From NCBI GenBank assembly GCA_965214955.1, contig CBDCCU010000001.1:62001-126000 (forward strand): a stretch of DNA of 64,000 nucleotides, written 5' to 3'. This DNA is from Aliikangiella sp965214955. Lineage in GTDB: Bacteria; Pseudomonadota; Gammaproteobacteria; Enterobacterales; Kangiellaceae. The first letter of the stretch is position 1, and each line of letters starts with the position of its first letter. Below the pieces are notes generated by a model that saw nothing but the letters and a program-made list of their open reading frames with translations, had not been told where the DNA came from and searched no databases. The position numbers and the translations under genes were made by a program. Below, piece after piece: positions 54,944-64,000 of the stretch.

Positions 54944-55309
54944 ATGTCAAAGATTTTAATCGTCGATGATTCACCAACAGAAATTCATGTGTTATCGACA
55001 ATATTGGAGTCAAACGGTTATCAAGTAGTGACAGCCGAAAGTGGGGAGTCTGGTGTTTCAGTTGCAAAAGTTGAACTGCCCGATTTAGTATTAATGGATG
55101 TTGTTATGCCCGGTTTAAATGGGTTTCAGGCAACTAGACAGCTTAAGAAAGATCCTGCTACTTCTCATATTCCAGTTGTTATTGTGACGACAAAAAACCA
55201 AGAAACCGACAAAATTTGGGGAATGCGTCAAGGCGCAAAAGACTACCTCACTAAACCGGTTGAAGAAGGTAATTTACTCAATACAATTCAAGCCATTTTG
55301 GGGCGATAG
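54944..55309 (+). CDS. pilH: Twitching motility response regulator PilH
   Basis: The second CheY-like regulator of the system, opposing PilG and favouring pilus retraction or acting as a phosphate sink. The 121 residues show the paired acids of VDDSPTE, phospho-acceptor Asp52 in LMDVVMPGLNGFQATRQLKKD, and Lys104 in YLTKPV. GGGGG lies about eight bases before the start. Confidence 0.96.
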   Translation: MSKILIVDDSPTEIHVLSTILESNGYQVVTAESGESGVSVAKVELPDLVLMDVVMPGLNGFQATRQLKKDPATSHIPVVIVTTKNQETDKIWGMRQGAKDYLTKPVEEGNLLNTIQAILGR

Positions 55310-55317
55310 TTGTTTTT

Positions 55318-55866
55318 ATGAGCGAAACTAATCACTTACAAGCATTTGAAATACTTCAGCAAATTGAAAAGCGAAGCTTTGAAAGTGCCGAAGTAACTAG
55401 TCGAGAAGAAGATTTAAGTCGCTACTGGACTGGGGTTGGCTTTCGGGTAGCTGGTAATGACTATGTGGTTCGCCTGAGTGAAGTTGCTGAAATAATCTCA
55501 ATACCAAGATATACAAAGGTGCCTGGTGCAAAAAGCTGGGTTAAGGGATTAGCAAATATTCGCGGTACTCTTATGCCAATAATGGACTTGCACGGGTATT
55601 TAGGCCGCAAAGCGCCGCAAGCGCTTCGTCGTCAACGATTATTGGTGGTCAACCACGAAGGTATTCAATGTGGTGTGATTGTTGATGAAGTATTAGGCTT
55701 AAATCACTTTGAGCATAATGACTGGGTTAAGGATGTTCCAGTCGCAGATGAGGCAATGATGTCTTATCTTAATGGGGGCTTTTATTCTGGGGAGAAACAG
55801 TGGACTGTTTTTAGCCTTCATACCTTGGCAGAATCACCGTCATTCCGCCAAGTTGCCTTAATATAA
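55318..55866 (+). CDS. pilI: CheW-like adaptor PilI
   Basis: An adaptor coupling the receptor PilJ to the kinase ChpA. The 182-residue CheW fold shows VGFRVAGNDYVVRLSEVAEIISIP, WVKGLANIRGTLMPIMDLHGYLG and CGVIVDEVLGL. It starts eight bases after pilH and is followed by pilJ. Confidence 0.95.
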   Translation: MSETNHLQAFEILQQIEKRSFESAEVTSREEDLSRYWTGVGFRVAGNDYVVRLSEVAEIISIPRYTKVPGAKSWVKGLANIRGTLMPIMDLHGYLGRKAPQALRRQRLLVVNHEGIQCGVIVDEVLGLNHFEHNDWVKDVPVADEAMMSYLNGGFYSGEKQWTVFSLHTLAESPSFRQVALI

Positions 55867-55912
55867 TTAATTTAACGAAACTCTTGGTTCATTCGCATTC
55901 AGGAATCTAAAT

Positions 55913-57976
55913 ATGAGCGTAGCAAAAGATAATAAAAAGCGGGTCGATACAGGCACTAATACAGGTGCATTTATCTGGCTTCTATTCTTCTTTATCCTTC
56001 TTGGTGGTGTCAACTTATGGTGGGGTTTACAGCAAGCTGCTAATAATCAGTCTCGACTAACTAAGGCTGGTGATCTGAGGGTACTTTCTCAGCAGATTGC
56101 GAAAAACGCATCTGAGGCATCTCAAGGTACAGAAGAGGCCTTTCAGCAGTTAACCGCATCGACCAAAGAGTTTGAAGCTAAGTTTAATCACTTGGATCGT
56201 GGTGATGACTCGCAAGGGTTACCTGCTTCTCCTACGCAGATTAAAAATAACCAAGTAAAAAATGTTGGTGATAAATGGAATGACCTAAATGCCAACGCTG
56301 ATATTGTGGCTAAAGGCCAAGACACTGTTGTTGGTTTATATCAAATTAGTGAAGAGCTTTCTGCGGCGATCCCGCAAATGCAATTTTTGTCGCAAAACGT
56401 ACAGGATATTTTACTCGACTCTCAAGCTGCGCCAGAGCAAGTAATGTATGCAACACGTCAAGCGCTTTATGCAGAAAGAATTTTACGTTCATTCCAAAAA
56501 GTATTAGCCGGTGGTGAAGATGCGAGCATGTCGGCTGAAAACTTTGGTCACGACGTGGATGTATTTGGTGAAGTTATTACTGGTATGCTCGAAGGTGATA
56601 CCATGCTGGAGATTGATCGAGTTAGAAATGCGGAAGCCCGCGAGCAACTTGATCAAATTTCGGTACTTTATTCATCAGTAAAAGAAAACGTTGATTATGT
56701 AATTCGCTCTACCGATGAGCTATTTAAAGTGCATGAAGCATCGGATGAAATTTTCACCCAAGCAAGCGACATGCTAGAGCTTACTGAGCTACTACAAACC
56801 GCTTATGATAACTATGGCGATGACTACTTAACCTTTGGTCACCCTATTTGGTCTGGCTTATCAGGCGGATTTATCGTTATTTTCCTTATTCTTTTATATG
56901 GTCGTCAACGTAAAGACGATAGAAGCCGCACAGAAAAAGCGCGTTTAACCGCAGATAATGAAAAACTTCAAAATGAAAGAAACCAACAAGCAATCATTCG
57001 ACTACTGGATGAAATGGAAGGTCTTGCTGATGGTGACTTAACCACAAATGCAACGGTAACCGAGGATTTCACAGGGGCAATTGCCGATGCGATGAACTTT
57101 ACCATTGACCAATTAAGAAGCTTAGTATCTACGATTAAAGACTCGGTTTCTAAACTAGCCAATGCAACCGACGCTACGCAGAATATCTCGATGGAACTTG
57201 CCCAAGCATCGCGCAACCAAGCACAAGAAATTACAGGGGCTTCTGCGGCAATCAACGAAATGGCGGTGTCTATCGAGCAGGTATCTGCAAACGCCGCCGA
57301 ATCATCTTCGGTTGCGGAAAAGTCGGTTGAAATTGCGAAAAAAGGTGGTGAGGTTGTACGAAATACAATTACGGGTATGGATACAATTCGTGAGCAAATT
57401 CAAGAAACATCAAAGCGTATTAAGCGACTGGGTGAATCATCTCAAGAAATCGGTGATATCGTATCTTTGATTAACGACATTTCTGACCAAACAAATATTC
57501 TGGCACTTAACGCGGCAATCCAAGCCTCGATGGCGGGTGAGTCGGGTCGTGGTTTTGCGGTAGTTGCCGATGAGGTACAACGACTAGCGGAACGTTCTGG
57601 TAATGCAACCAAGCAGATTGAAGCACTGGTAAAAACCATCCAAACCGATACTAACGAAGCGGTTATTTCGATGGAAGCGTCAACCTCTGAGGTGGTACAT
57701 GGAGCAAGGCTGGCACAAGATGCGGGTGTTGCACTGGAAGAAATTGAGCGAGTATCGAAAAGTTTGGCCGACTTAATCCAAAACATTTCGAACGCCGCAA
57801 GACAACAAGCAGCTTCGGCGGGTCATGTATCTAACACGATGAATGTAATCCAAGAAATTACTAACCAAACATCCGAAGGTACACAAAATACCGCACGCTC
57901 TATCGGTAAACTAGCAGAACTAGCAGATGAATTGAACAACTCAATTGCTGGCTTTAAGCTTCCAGAAGAAGCATAG
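55913..57976 (+). CDS. pilJ: Type IV pilus chemoreceptor PilJ
   Basis: The methyl-accepting receptor of the Pil-Chp array, at cell poles in Pseudomonas, responding to pilus or surface state. The 687 residues comprise a first membrane helix (about 19-38), and a periplasmic PilJ domain with LTKAGDLRVLSQQIAKNASEAS, the motif shared with the gene at 43572. A second helix lies at about 309-328, followed by HAMP and an MCP signalling domain with the tip LINDISDQTNILALNAAIQAS, then GRGFAVVADEVQRLAERSG. Confidence 0.97.
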   Translation: MSVAKDNKKRVDTGTNTGAFIWLLFFFILLGGVNLWWGLQQAANNQSRLTKAGDLRVLSQQIAKNASEASQGTEEAFQQLTASTKEFEAKFNHLDRGDDSQGLPASPTQIKNNQVKNVGDKWNDLNANADIVAKGQDTVVGLYQISEELSAAIPQMQFLSQNVQDILLDSQAAPEQVMYATRQALYAERILRSFQKVLAGGEDASMSAENFGHDVDVFGEVITGMLEGDTMLEIDRVRNAEAREQLDQISVLYSSVKENVDYVIRSTDELFKVHEASDEIFTQASDMLELTELLQTAYDNYGDDYLTFGHPIWSGLSGGFIVIFLILLYGRQRKDDRSRTEKARLTADNEKLQNERNQQAIIRLLDEMEGLADGDLTTNATVTEDFTGAIADAMNFTIDQLRSLVSTIKDSVSKLANATDATQNISMELAQASRNQAQEITGASAAINEMAVSIEQVSANAAESSSVAEKSVEIAKKGGEVVRNTITGMDTIREQIQETSKRIKRLGESSQEIGDIVSLINDISDQTNILALNAAIQASMAGESGRGFAVVADEVQRLAERSGNATKQIEALVKTIQTDTNEAVISMEASTSEVVHGARLAQDAGVALEEIERVSKSLADLIQNISNAARQQAASAGHVSNTMNVIQEITNQTSEGTQNTARSIGKLAELADELNNSIAGFKLPEEA

Positions 57977-57998
57977 TTTAGGCTTAAGTTTACTATAG

Positions 57999-58880
57999 AT
58001 GGCGAATTATCAGGTTCTTGATATGGATCCTAAAGAGTTTGCTCTTTGGCAAACTCTTTTAGAAAAAAGAACAGGGCTTTGGCTTCCTGAGAGTCGCAAG
58101 GCTTTTTTAATTACGGCATTAACTCGTTATTTAAAAGAAAAAGGATTTCAAAATTTTGCTGAAATATATAGCAAGCTCAATGAAGATGCTTTGTCATTAT
58201 TAGACTGGGCAACCTTAGTTGACTCTTTAACAGTACACGAAACCTGTTATTACCGCGATGTAGATTCGCTTAAGTTAGTTTCGCAGTATTGTCGAGAGTT
58301 AGCCAATAAGCATTTTAGTAATGAACCAAGTAAACCAATGCACATACAAGTTTGGAGTGTAGGTTGCTCAACTGGCGAAGAAGCTTATTCGCTTAGCATA
58401 GAATTAGAAAAATTAAATATAGGACTCAATGAATCATTTCAAAAGCAAGTTTACTTTGGTGTTACGGCAATGGATATCAGTTATCCATCATTGGCAGTAG
58501 CAAGAGAAGGTATTTATGCTGAGCGCTTATTAGATTTAGTGCCTGAAACTTCAAAAAACTTATATTTTGAGCGATTGGCCGATGACTACTATAGAGTTAG
58601 GCCAAATGTACGACAAAAAACCTGCTTCATACAAGGTAACGTTTTAGAGCTAGATAAAAAAAAGCATCAAGAGTTTGATGTTATATATTGTCAAAATGTG
58701 CTGATTTATTTTAGAAAAAAAACCAAGTTAAGGGTTGTTAATCAGCTTATCGACAAACTTAAACCGGGCGGAATGCTTGTTTTGGGGCATGGTGAAATTA
58801 TACACGACGATTTACCTGAATTAACTCGTGTGACAAATAAAAATTGTTTGGCATTTGTTAAAAATGCTGAGCATCAATAG
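57999..58880 (+). CDS. pilK: CheR-type methyltransferase PilK
   Basis: Adds methyl groups to PilJ glutamates for adaptation. The 293 residues show the N-terminal helical domain and the SAM-binding Rossmann fold with VWSVGCSTGEEAYSLSIEL, the VTAMDISYPSLAVAREGIY segment, and FDVIYCQNVLIYF. It lies between pilJ and chpA, the usual place of pilK. Confidence 0.94.
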   Translation: MANYQVLDMDPKEFALWQTLLEKRTGLWLPESRKAFLITALTRYLKEKGFQNFAEIYSKLNEDALSLLDWATLVDSLTVHETCYYRDVDSLKLVSQYCRELANKHFSNEPSKPMHIQVWSVGCSTGEEAYSLSIELEKLNIGLNESFQKQVYFGVTAMDISYPSLAVAREGIYAERLLDLVPETSKNLYFERLADDYYRVRPNVRQKTCFIQGNVLELDKKKHQEFDVIYCQNVLIYFRKKTKLRVVNQLIDKLKPGGMLVLGHGEIIHDDLPELTRVTNKNCLAFVKNAEHQ

Positions 58881-58903
58881 ATTTAATAAACGACGGAGTG
58901 GTC

Positions 58904-61900
58904 ATGACTGACAACTACGACCAACTGGCACTGAGCTGGGTTAGAAAAGAAATTAATAACACCTTGGATCAAGCGAGACAAGGGTTAGAAAATTTTGCTG
59001 AAAATACGCAAGATATTACCCAAATTCAGTTTTGTATTAACTGTTTGCACCAAGTACAAGGTACTTTGCAAATGTTAGATTTTACCGGTGCGGCACAATT
59101 AGTGGCCGAATCTGAATCACTTGCCGATAAAATTTCAAAAACACCTGCGCTGGCTGTTGAACAGTCGTTTGAAGTTTTAATGCGAGCTTTATTGCAAATA
59201 CCAGGATATTTAGAAAGCGTAGAAGAAGGTCAAAAAGACATACCGGTTATTTTACTGCCACTCATTAATGAAATTAGAGCCGTAAGTAACACCCCGCCAT
59301 TGCCAGAGCGTGAGCTATTTAGTGCAGAAATTAATCATGTTAAGCCTCCCAAAGCCGTTGAGTCTGTTAGTGAGTCGGATAAAACCTCTGCTTTTCAAGA
59401 AAACACTAAGCGGCTACGTGCACATTATCAAAAAGGGCTTACCAGTGTTATTCGTGGTGAAAAAGTTAAAGAGGGTTTAGCAAGGATCCACAAAGTATTA
59501 CTGCGTTTAGAAGCATTAACCGAAGGGCATTCTGTATCAAGACTTTGGTGGGTTGCTGATGGCTTTTTGTTTGCAATTTCTGAGGGCGGTTTATATAAAA
59601 GAAAAGAAGTCCATCAATTGCTTTCTTCGGTAGATAAGCAGATTAAGCGCTTGTCAGATATTGGTATTAGTGCTGTTGATGATGTTATTCCTGAAAAGTT
59701 TTTAACCCAGCTATTATATTTTGTCGCTCGTTCAAAATCTAAAAATGCACGCGTATTAAAGCTTAAAGAAGAGTTTAATTTAGAAAGCTATTTACCCGAT
59801 AGCGAACAAATTAAGAAACAGCGAGAAAAGTTATCTCGTCCTGATTCTAGTGCAGTAACTAATGTTGTTGGCGCTATTAATGAAGAGCTTGCTCAAATTA
59901 AGGATCAGTTAGATTTATTTGTGCGTGGAAGCAAAAAAAGCCCCGCTGATTTAGAGAATTTATTGCAGTCGCTCACTAAAATTGCAGACACTTTAACTCT
60001 ATTAGAACTTGCGATCCCAAGAGATGTTATAAAGCAGCAGATCAAATCAGTTCAAAAGTTACTAAATCAAAAAAAGCTGCCTGATGATTCCATTATTATG
60101 GACGTTGCAGGTGCGTTATTATTTGTTGAAGCAAACCTTAAAGATGTTAGGTTAGAAGCTCAAAAAGAAGAACAAAGTGAATTAGATTCTAAGTCGCAAA
60201 GCGAGCAACATGCTAAAGCCTCAATTGTTGAAGATGCAACTCAAGCCTTAATTAAAATTGCTCGTAAAAGTATGCAGGCTTCTAAAGATAGAATGATTAA
60301 CTACATTGCTTCGGGTTTTGTGGCCGAATCTCTTTCTGATGTACCTGAATTATTACAAGAAGTTTTAGGGGCGGTAAAAATTGTCAATTTTGATGAAGCG
60401 GCTAATGCACTATCTGTTGCTAAGGCATTTGTTGAGTCAAAAATTGCGCTTTCTGGTGACCAATCAAGCGAAGAATATTTAGATTCATTAGCCGATGTTA
60501 TCACCAGTGTTGAGTATTTCTTAGAAGCTTGCGAAGAAGGGAAAAGAAAAGGGGCTGAATCTATTTTAATTGGTGCTGAGCCAAGTGTAAAACGCCTTGA
60601 GAATGCCATAGAAAATGCTCAACAAGTAAAAGTTCAACCTGTTGAAACATTAAATGAAATTGCCCATTCTGAACCAGTTGTTGAACCTGCTGAGCAAAAC
60701 TTAAACGAAGTTGCAGAGAGTGACAAACCCGTTGCAAAAGCACCAGCTGAAACTAAAGCTGATACTGAAGCTGAGATAGAACAATCAGAGCAAACCATTG
60801 ATACTCCAGTGGTTGATGTGCCTCAAGTTGATAAGCTTGAAGATAAAGCACAAACCAGCACTCAGTTTGAGCCAGCTATTTCCTCATCCGAAAAAGAAGT
60901 TGATGAGTCACTTATTGACGAAGAAGTGCTTGAAATTTTCTTAGAAGAAGCCGATGAAGAATTGGCAACAGTTCAAGAAATGCTGCCTCGCTGGATCAAT
61001 AATATTGCTGATGAAGAGGCGTTAACAACTATTCGACGGTCATTCCATACCTTAAAAGGTAGTGGACGATTAGTTGGCGCAAAAACTATTGGTGAAGTCA
61101 GTTGGGCTATAGAGAATATGCTCAACAAAGTAATTGAAGAGTCAGTGCCAGCAGAAAGCCCTGTTACTAGCACCTTAACAGAAGCCATTACTTTAATGCC
61201 TCAATTGGTGAGCAATTTTTCAGAGCAAAAGCCAATTTCAGCAGATTATCAGCAATTAATTGCGAAGGCTGAGCATATTGCCACAGGTAAGCCTTTAAGC
61301 GAGTTTAACTATCAAGAAAAATCTAGTGAGCCTGTTGAAGCAAGCAATGATGATGTGATTGTTATTGAGCCCGTTGATCCTGTTTTATTAGAAATATTTT
61401 CTGCCGAAGCAGACACTCATTTACAAGCAATTAACGCGTTTATAGAAAAAGCACCAGCAGAAGGTAGCGTTGCGGTTACTGATGACTTAATTAGAGCGCT
61501 TCATACGCTAAAAGGCAGTGCTAAAATGGCTGGGGTTGAAATTATAGCGTCGGTTGCCGGGCCGCTAGAAAAATTCTCTCGCCTTATTAAAGGGGGCAAT
61601 CAAAGGTTTAATCAAGACAACATTACTTTAATTGCTCAATCTGAAAAACTATTAGCACAAACCTTAGAGCAGCTTAAAGCGAATCAGCCAATTGAAAATC
61701 AATCAATTAGCGCGCTAATTAGCGAAATTAACTCGCTTGAAATGGCCTCAAATATTACTGATGAAAATGATACCAAGCATCGCGATCAACAAATGGTTTC
61801 TATTTTCTTAACCGAAGGTCTTGATATTTTACAAGAAGTTGCAGAGCATAATAAAAAGCTTGCTAATCATTTAACCGATAATCAACTTGTTAGTTCAATG

Positions 61901-64000
61901 AGTGATGAAATGCACGCTTTCTGCTTAGGTGCAGAAATGCTTTCGATTGAAAGTTTAGGGCAATTAGCCAATGCGACTGACTCATTAGTAAAGGCGGCAG
62001 CTACTCGAAGTGATTTAAATGAAAGTTTTATCGAAACTTTAAATCAATGCCTCGATGTTTTAACCGATATGCTTAATCGTATTGCTTCTGAGGAAGATAT
62101 CTCTGATGCTAGTGCAACGATAGAACTGGTTGAGGCTTGGATCCAAGGTGAAAATGATGAGTCGCCACCTGATGATATGGATGTTGAGCTAGTTGAGTTA
62201 TTTGTTGAAGAGGGTGAAGAGCTGATAGAAACTGCCCGTTCATTAATTGAGCGCTGGCAAGAAAACCTTCATAGCAAAGAGCTTAATGGGGAATTAAGAA
62301 GAATTTTCCACACGATTAAAGGCAGCTCTAGAATGGCTGGAGCCATGTCAATTGGCGATTTAGGTTTTGCTGCAGAAGATATGTTTAACACTGTTATCGA
62401 GCTAGGCAGAGAATTATCGTTAAAAGATCACACCATTATTTCAGCAACAACCGATAAATTAGAGCTGATGATTGCCGAGCTAAAAAGGCTTAAATGGCCT
62501 GCTGAGGCAGAGCAAGAAATTAAAATAATCCGTCAGCACTTAAGTGGAGAAGCACCAGAAAGTATTGAGGTTGAAGAAGATGAAACCGTTGATACTCAAA
62601 CTGAAAAAGTTGTAGAGACTGTTGAGGTTTCTGAGACTGCTGAAGTTGCTGAAAATCTTGACGTTGTTGAAACGGATAATACCGAATCAGCAATGGTTGA
62701 ATTGGAACTACCAGAAAGTGATGCAGAAGAAAGCGATGTAGAAGAAAGCGACATAGAAAAAATTGAAGAAATTGAGCTTGCGGCTGATCAAGAGCCTGAA
62801 AAACTGACTGTTGATGAAGTTGATGAAGTTGATGAAGTTGATGAAGTTGATGAAGTTGATGAAGTTGATGAAGTTGATGAAGACCAAATTCCAAGCTTGG
62901 AAGAAACTTTTGATCAAGATGTAGAACTCTTAGAAGAGCAAGAAATAACATTTGAACCTGCTGATGTTGTTGAAGATATTAGTGAGAGTGAGAGTGAGGC
63001 TGAAGAAGAGCCTGAAATTATTGAAGCCCAACTGCCCGATGCTGAACTACTTGAAGCCGAACTACTTGAAGACGAACTGTCTGAAATTGAAAGCGAGCAG
63101 ACAGAAGAAGTTCAAATACAAGATGAAGACGAACAGATCGAAGAGGCTCAAGTACAAGATGAGCAGATTGAAGATGAGCAGGCACAAGAAGAGCAAATAA
63201 CGGAAGCTCAAATCGGTGAAGAGCAAGAAGATGATCAAATTGACGATTCACAAGCCTTAGCTGAGCATGAAGAAGTAGCAGAAACCGTTGAACCCGAGCT
63301 TGAAGTTATAGAAGCGCCTGTTTCTGAACTAACGCTAGTGGAAGACTCCATTACTCCATCGGCTCCAGTTGTTGTATCTGGCAATGTTCAAAAAGTAGAG
63401 CTCGATGAAGATGGTGAAGAAGTTTTAGAAATATACCTTGAAGAAGCCGATGAGCTATTGGTGGCGCTTGATGAATCACTAAATCAATGGTCGGAATCAT
63501 TAAATGACAAAGGCACAATTGATCTGTTGCAAAGAACATTGCACACCTTTAAAGGCGGTGCACGTTTATCTGATTTAGTGGTATTAGGTGATTTAACTCA
63601 TGAAATGGAAACCTATTTTGAAAAGGTAAATCGAGGTGAGCTACAACCGAATAGTCAAGCGGTTGATTTTATGTTGCAAGGTTACGATGTTATAGCTAAC
63701 TTAGTTGATGAGGTTGCTAGCTCAAGACAAATGACTTATCCAGAGCTTTACATGCAGAAGCTTGAAAAGTTGATTTTAGGTGAGCCTATCAGTGATGATG
63801 AAGACTCAGTTAAAACTGAGTCTAGCGAACCTGAACTCAGTATTGTTGCTGAAGATGATACAACCGCAGAGCAAGGCAAAGATATTGCCGAGATTGTTTC
63901 TTTTGAACAGAAAAAACAAGAGCAAGAATCTAAAGTTAGGCCATTGCAAACCTCTGAGGTTGTCCGTTTACCATCTGAGCAATTAGAATCACTAGTTAAC
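58904..64000 (+). CDS. chpA: Hybrid histidine kinase ChpA (3' truncated by window edge)
   Basis: The frame from ATG 58904 (GGAG upstream) is open for all 1699 codons to the window end. ChpA is the CheA-like kinase of the Pil-Chp system with several phosphotransfer domains. A degenerate N-terminal Hpt has His49. Four typical Hpt modules have HxxKG histidines: His715 (FHTLKGSGRLVG), His867 (LHTLKGSAKMAG), His1136 (FHTIKGSSRMAG) and His1547 (LHTFKGGARL). Between them are very acidic linkers, including an eight-fold VDE repeat at residues 1303-1326 and Glu/Gln-rich tracts to about 1470. The window stops at VVRLPSEQLESLVN, the start of the dimerisation helix; the kinase, CheW and receiver domains lie beyond. 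Confidence 0.96.
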   Translation, partial: MTDNYDQLALSWVRKEINNTLDQARQGLENFAENTQDITQIQFCINCLHQVQGTLQMLDFTGAAQLVAESESLADKISKTPALAVEQSFEVLMRALLQIPGYLESVEEGQKDIPVILLPLINEIRAVSNTPPLPERELFSAEINHVKPPKAVESVSESDKTSAFQENTKRLRAHYQKGLTSVIRGEKVKEGLARIHKVLLRLEALTEGHSVSRLWWVADGFLFAISEGGLYKRKEVHQLLSSVDKQIKRLSDIGISAVDDVIPEKFLTQLLYFVARSKSKNARVLKLKEEFNLESYLPDSEQIKKQREKLSRPDSSAVTNVVGAINEELAQIKDQLDLFVRGSKKSPADLENLLQSLTKIADTLTLLELAIPRDVIKQQIKSVQKLLNQKKLPDDSIIMDVAGALLFVEANLKDVRLEAQKEEQSELDSKSQSEQHAKASIVEDATQALIKIARKSMQASKDRMINYIASGFVAESLSDVPELLQEVLGAVKIVNFDEAANALSVAKAFVESKIALSGDQSSEEYLDSLADVITSVEYFLEACEEGKRKGAESILIGAEPSVKRLENAIENAQQVKVQPVETLNEIAHSEPVVEPAEQNLNEVAESDKPVAKAPAETKADTEAEIEQSEQTIDTPVVDVPQVDKLEDKAQTSTQFEPAISSSEKEVDESLIDEEVLEIFLEEADEELATVQEMLPRWINNIADEEALTTIRRSFHTLKGSGRLVGAKTIGEVSWAIENMLNKVIEESVPAESPVTSTLTEAITLMPQLVSNFSEQKPISADYQQLIAKAEHIATGKPLSEFNYQEKSSEPVEASNDDVIVIEPVDPVLLEIFSAEADTHLQAINAFIEKAPAEGSVAVTDDLIRALHTLKGSAKMAGVEIIASVAGPLEKFSRLIKGGNQRFNQDNITLIAQSEKLLAQTLEQLKANQPIENQSISALISEINSLEMASNITDENDTKHRDQQMVSIFLTEGLDILQEVAEHNKKLANHLTDNQLVSSMSDEMHAFCLGAEMLSIESLGQLANATDSLVKAAATRSDLNESFIETLNQCLDVLTDMLNRIASEEDISDASATIELVEAWIQGENDESPPDDMDVELVELFVEEGEELIETARSLIERWQENLHSKELNGELRRIFHTIKGSSRMAGAMSIGDLGFAAEDMFNTVIELGRELSLKDHTIISATTDKLELMIAELKRLKWPAEAEQEIKIIRQHLSGEAPESIEVEEDETVDTQTEKVVETVEVSETAEVAENLDVVETDNTESAMVELELPESDAEESDVEESDIEKIEEIELAADQEPEKLTVDEVDEVDEVDEVDEVDEVDEVDEDQIPSLEETFDQDVELLEEQEITFEPADVVEDISESESEAEEEPEIIEAQLPDAELLEAELLEDELSEIESEQTEEVQIQDEDEQIEEAQVQDEQIEDEQAQEEQITEAQIGEEQEDDQIDDSQALAEHEEVAETVEPELEVIEAPVSELTLVEDSITPSAPVVVSGNVQKVELDEDGEEVLEIYLEEADELLVALDESLNQWSESLNDKGTIDLLQRTLHTFKGGARLSDLVVLGDLTHEMETYFEKVNRGELQPNSQAVDFMLQGYDVIANLVDEVASSRQMTYPELYMQKLEKLILGEPISDDEDSVKTESSEPELSIVAEDDTTAEQGKDIAEIVSFEQKKQEQESKVRPLQTSEVVRLPSEQLESLVN
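62810..62881 (+). repeat. In-frame 9-bp tandem repeat in chpA
   Basis: Eight perfect copies of GTTGATGAA encode (VDE)8. Perfect identity down to the third codon position suggests recent expansion by replication slippage, so copy number is probably variable between strains. Confidence 0.95.

Noticed and set aside
62520..62951. Long open frame on the minus strand opposite chpA rich in Leu, His and Gln
   Set aside because: It mirrors the low-complexity acidic repeat of chpA on the other strand and has no family features.

Overview
The window is a 64 kb, AT-rich stretch of a gammaproteobacterial chromosome, probably from a marine or aquatic species. The evidence is the gene content and order: the leuS-lptE-holA-nadD-rsfS-rlmH-mrdA-rodA-mltB-rlpA-dacA-ybeD-lipB-lipA block, a Na+-pumping NADH:quinone reductase (nqrABCDEF), tpiA-secG-tRNA-Leu, carAB-greA, and gshB next to a Pseudomonas-type pilGHIJK-chpA cluster. 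Genus and family cannot be fixed by eye. The order resembles non-enteric marine groups (Oceanospirillales or Alteromonadales-like) more than enterics.

Layout: 1-3.7 kb holds the 3' part of typA, a small lipoprotein, proline iminopeptidase and dtd. 3.8-5.4 kb is an orphan flavin-dependent tryptophan halogenase. 5.8-20 kb is the conserved cell-envelope, LPS, NAD and lipoate block. 20-23 kb is accessory: a chemoreceptor with an NrtS-like membrane domain, small membrane proteins, an XRE regulator with a phased operator array, and a BrnT/BrnA toxin-antitoxin pair. 23-28.8 kb is the nqr operon on the minus strand. 29.2-32.8 kb is a two-gene c-di-GMP module (triple YfiR-like secreted protein plus a CHASE-like/HAMP/GGDEF/EAL protein). 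32.9-34.3 kb is tpiA, secG and tRNA-Leu(GAG). 34.4-38 kb is a CadC-like regulator and a secreted FGE-fold protein. 38.2-43.2 kb is carAB-greA behind an attenuator-like leader. 43.5-45.3 kb is a secreted PilJ-N-type protein behind FNR-like boxes, an unknown gene and ybaN. 45.4-53 kb has mdh, a cation efflux pump, an ABC-2 exporter, a cyclophilin, ruvX, yqgE and a TonB-like gene. 53.1-64 kb has gshB (minus) and the divergent pil-chp twitching chemosensory operon, running off the window inside chpA.

Two kinds of repeats stand out. One is a 266-bp MITE-like element present twice in opposite orientation, one copy of which supplies the 3' end of mltB. The other is a composite of short palindromes (REP-like) found in two convergent gene junctions 3 kb apart.

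At least eight single-base-type frame breaks interrupt otherwise well-conserved genes between 28 and 54 kb (nqrA, secG, carB three times, a PilJ-like gene, a tonB-like gene, gshB). Most sit in short homopolymers. Uncorrected sequencing or assembly errors are the most economical explanation, but this cannot be proved from one sequence. Broken genes are given here as single joined features, with the break positions in the evidence.
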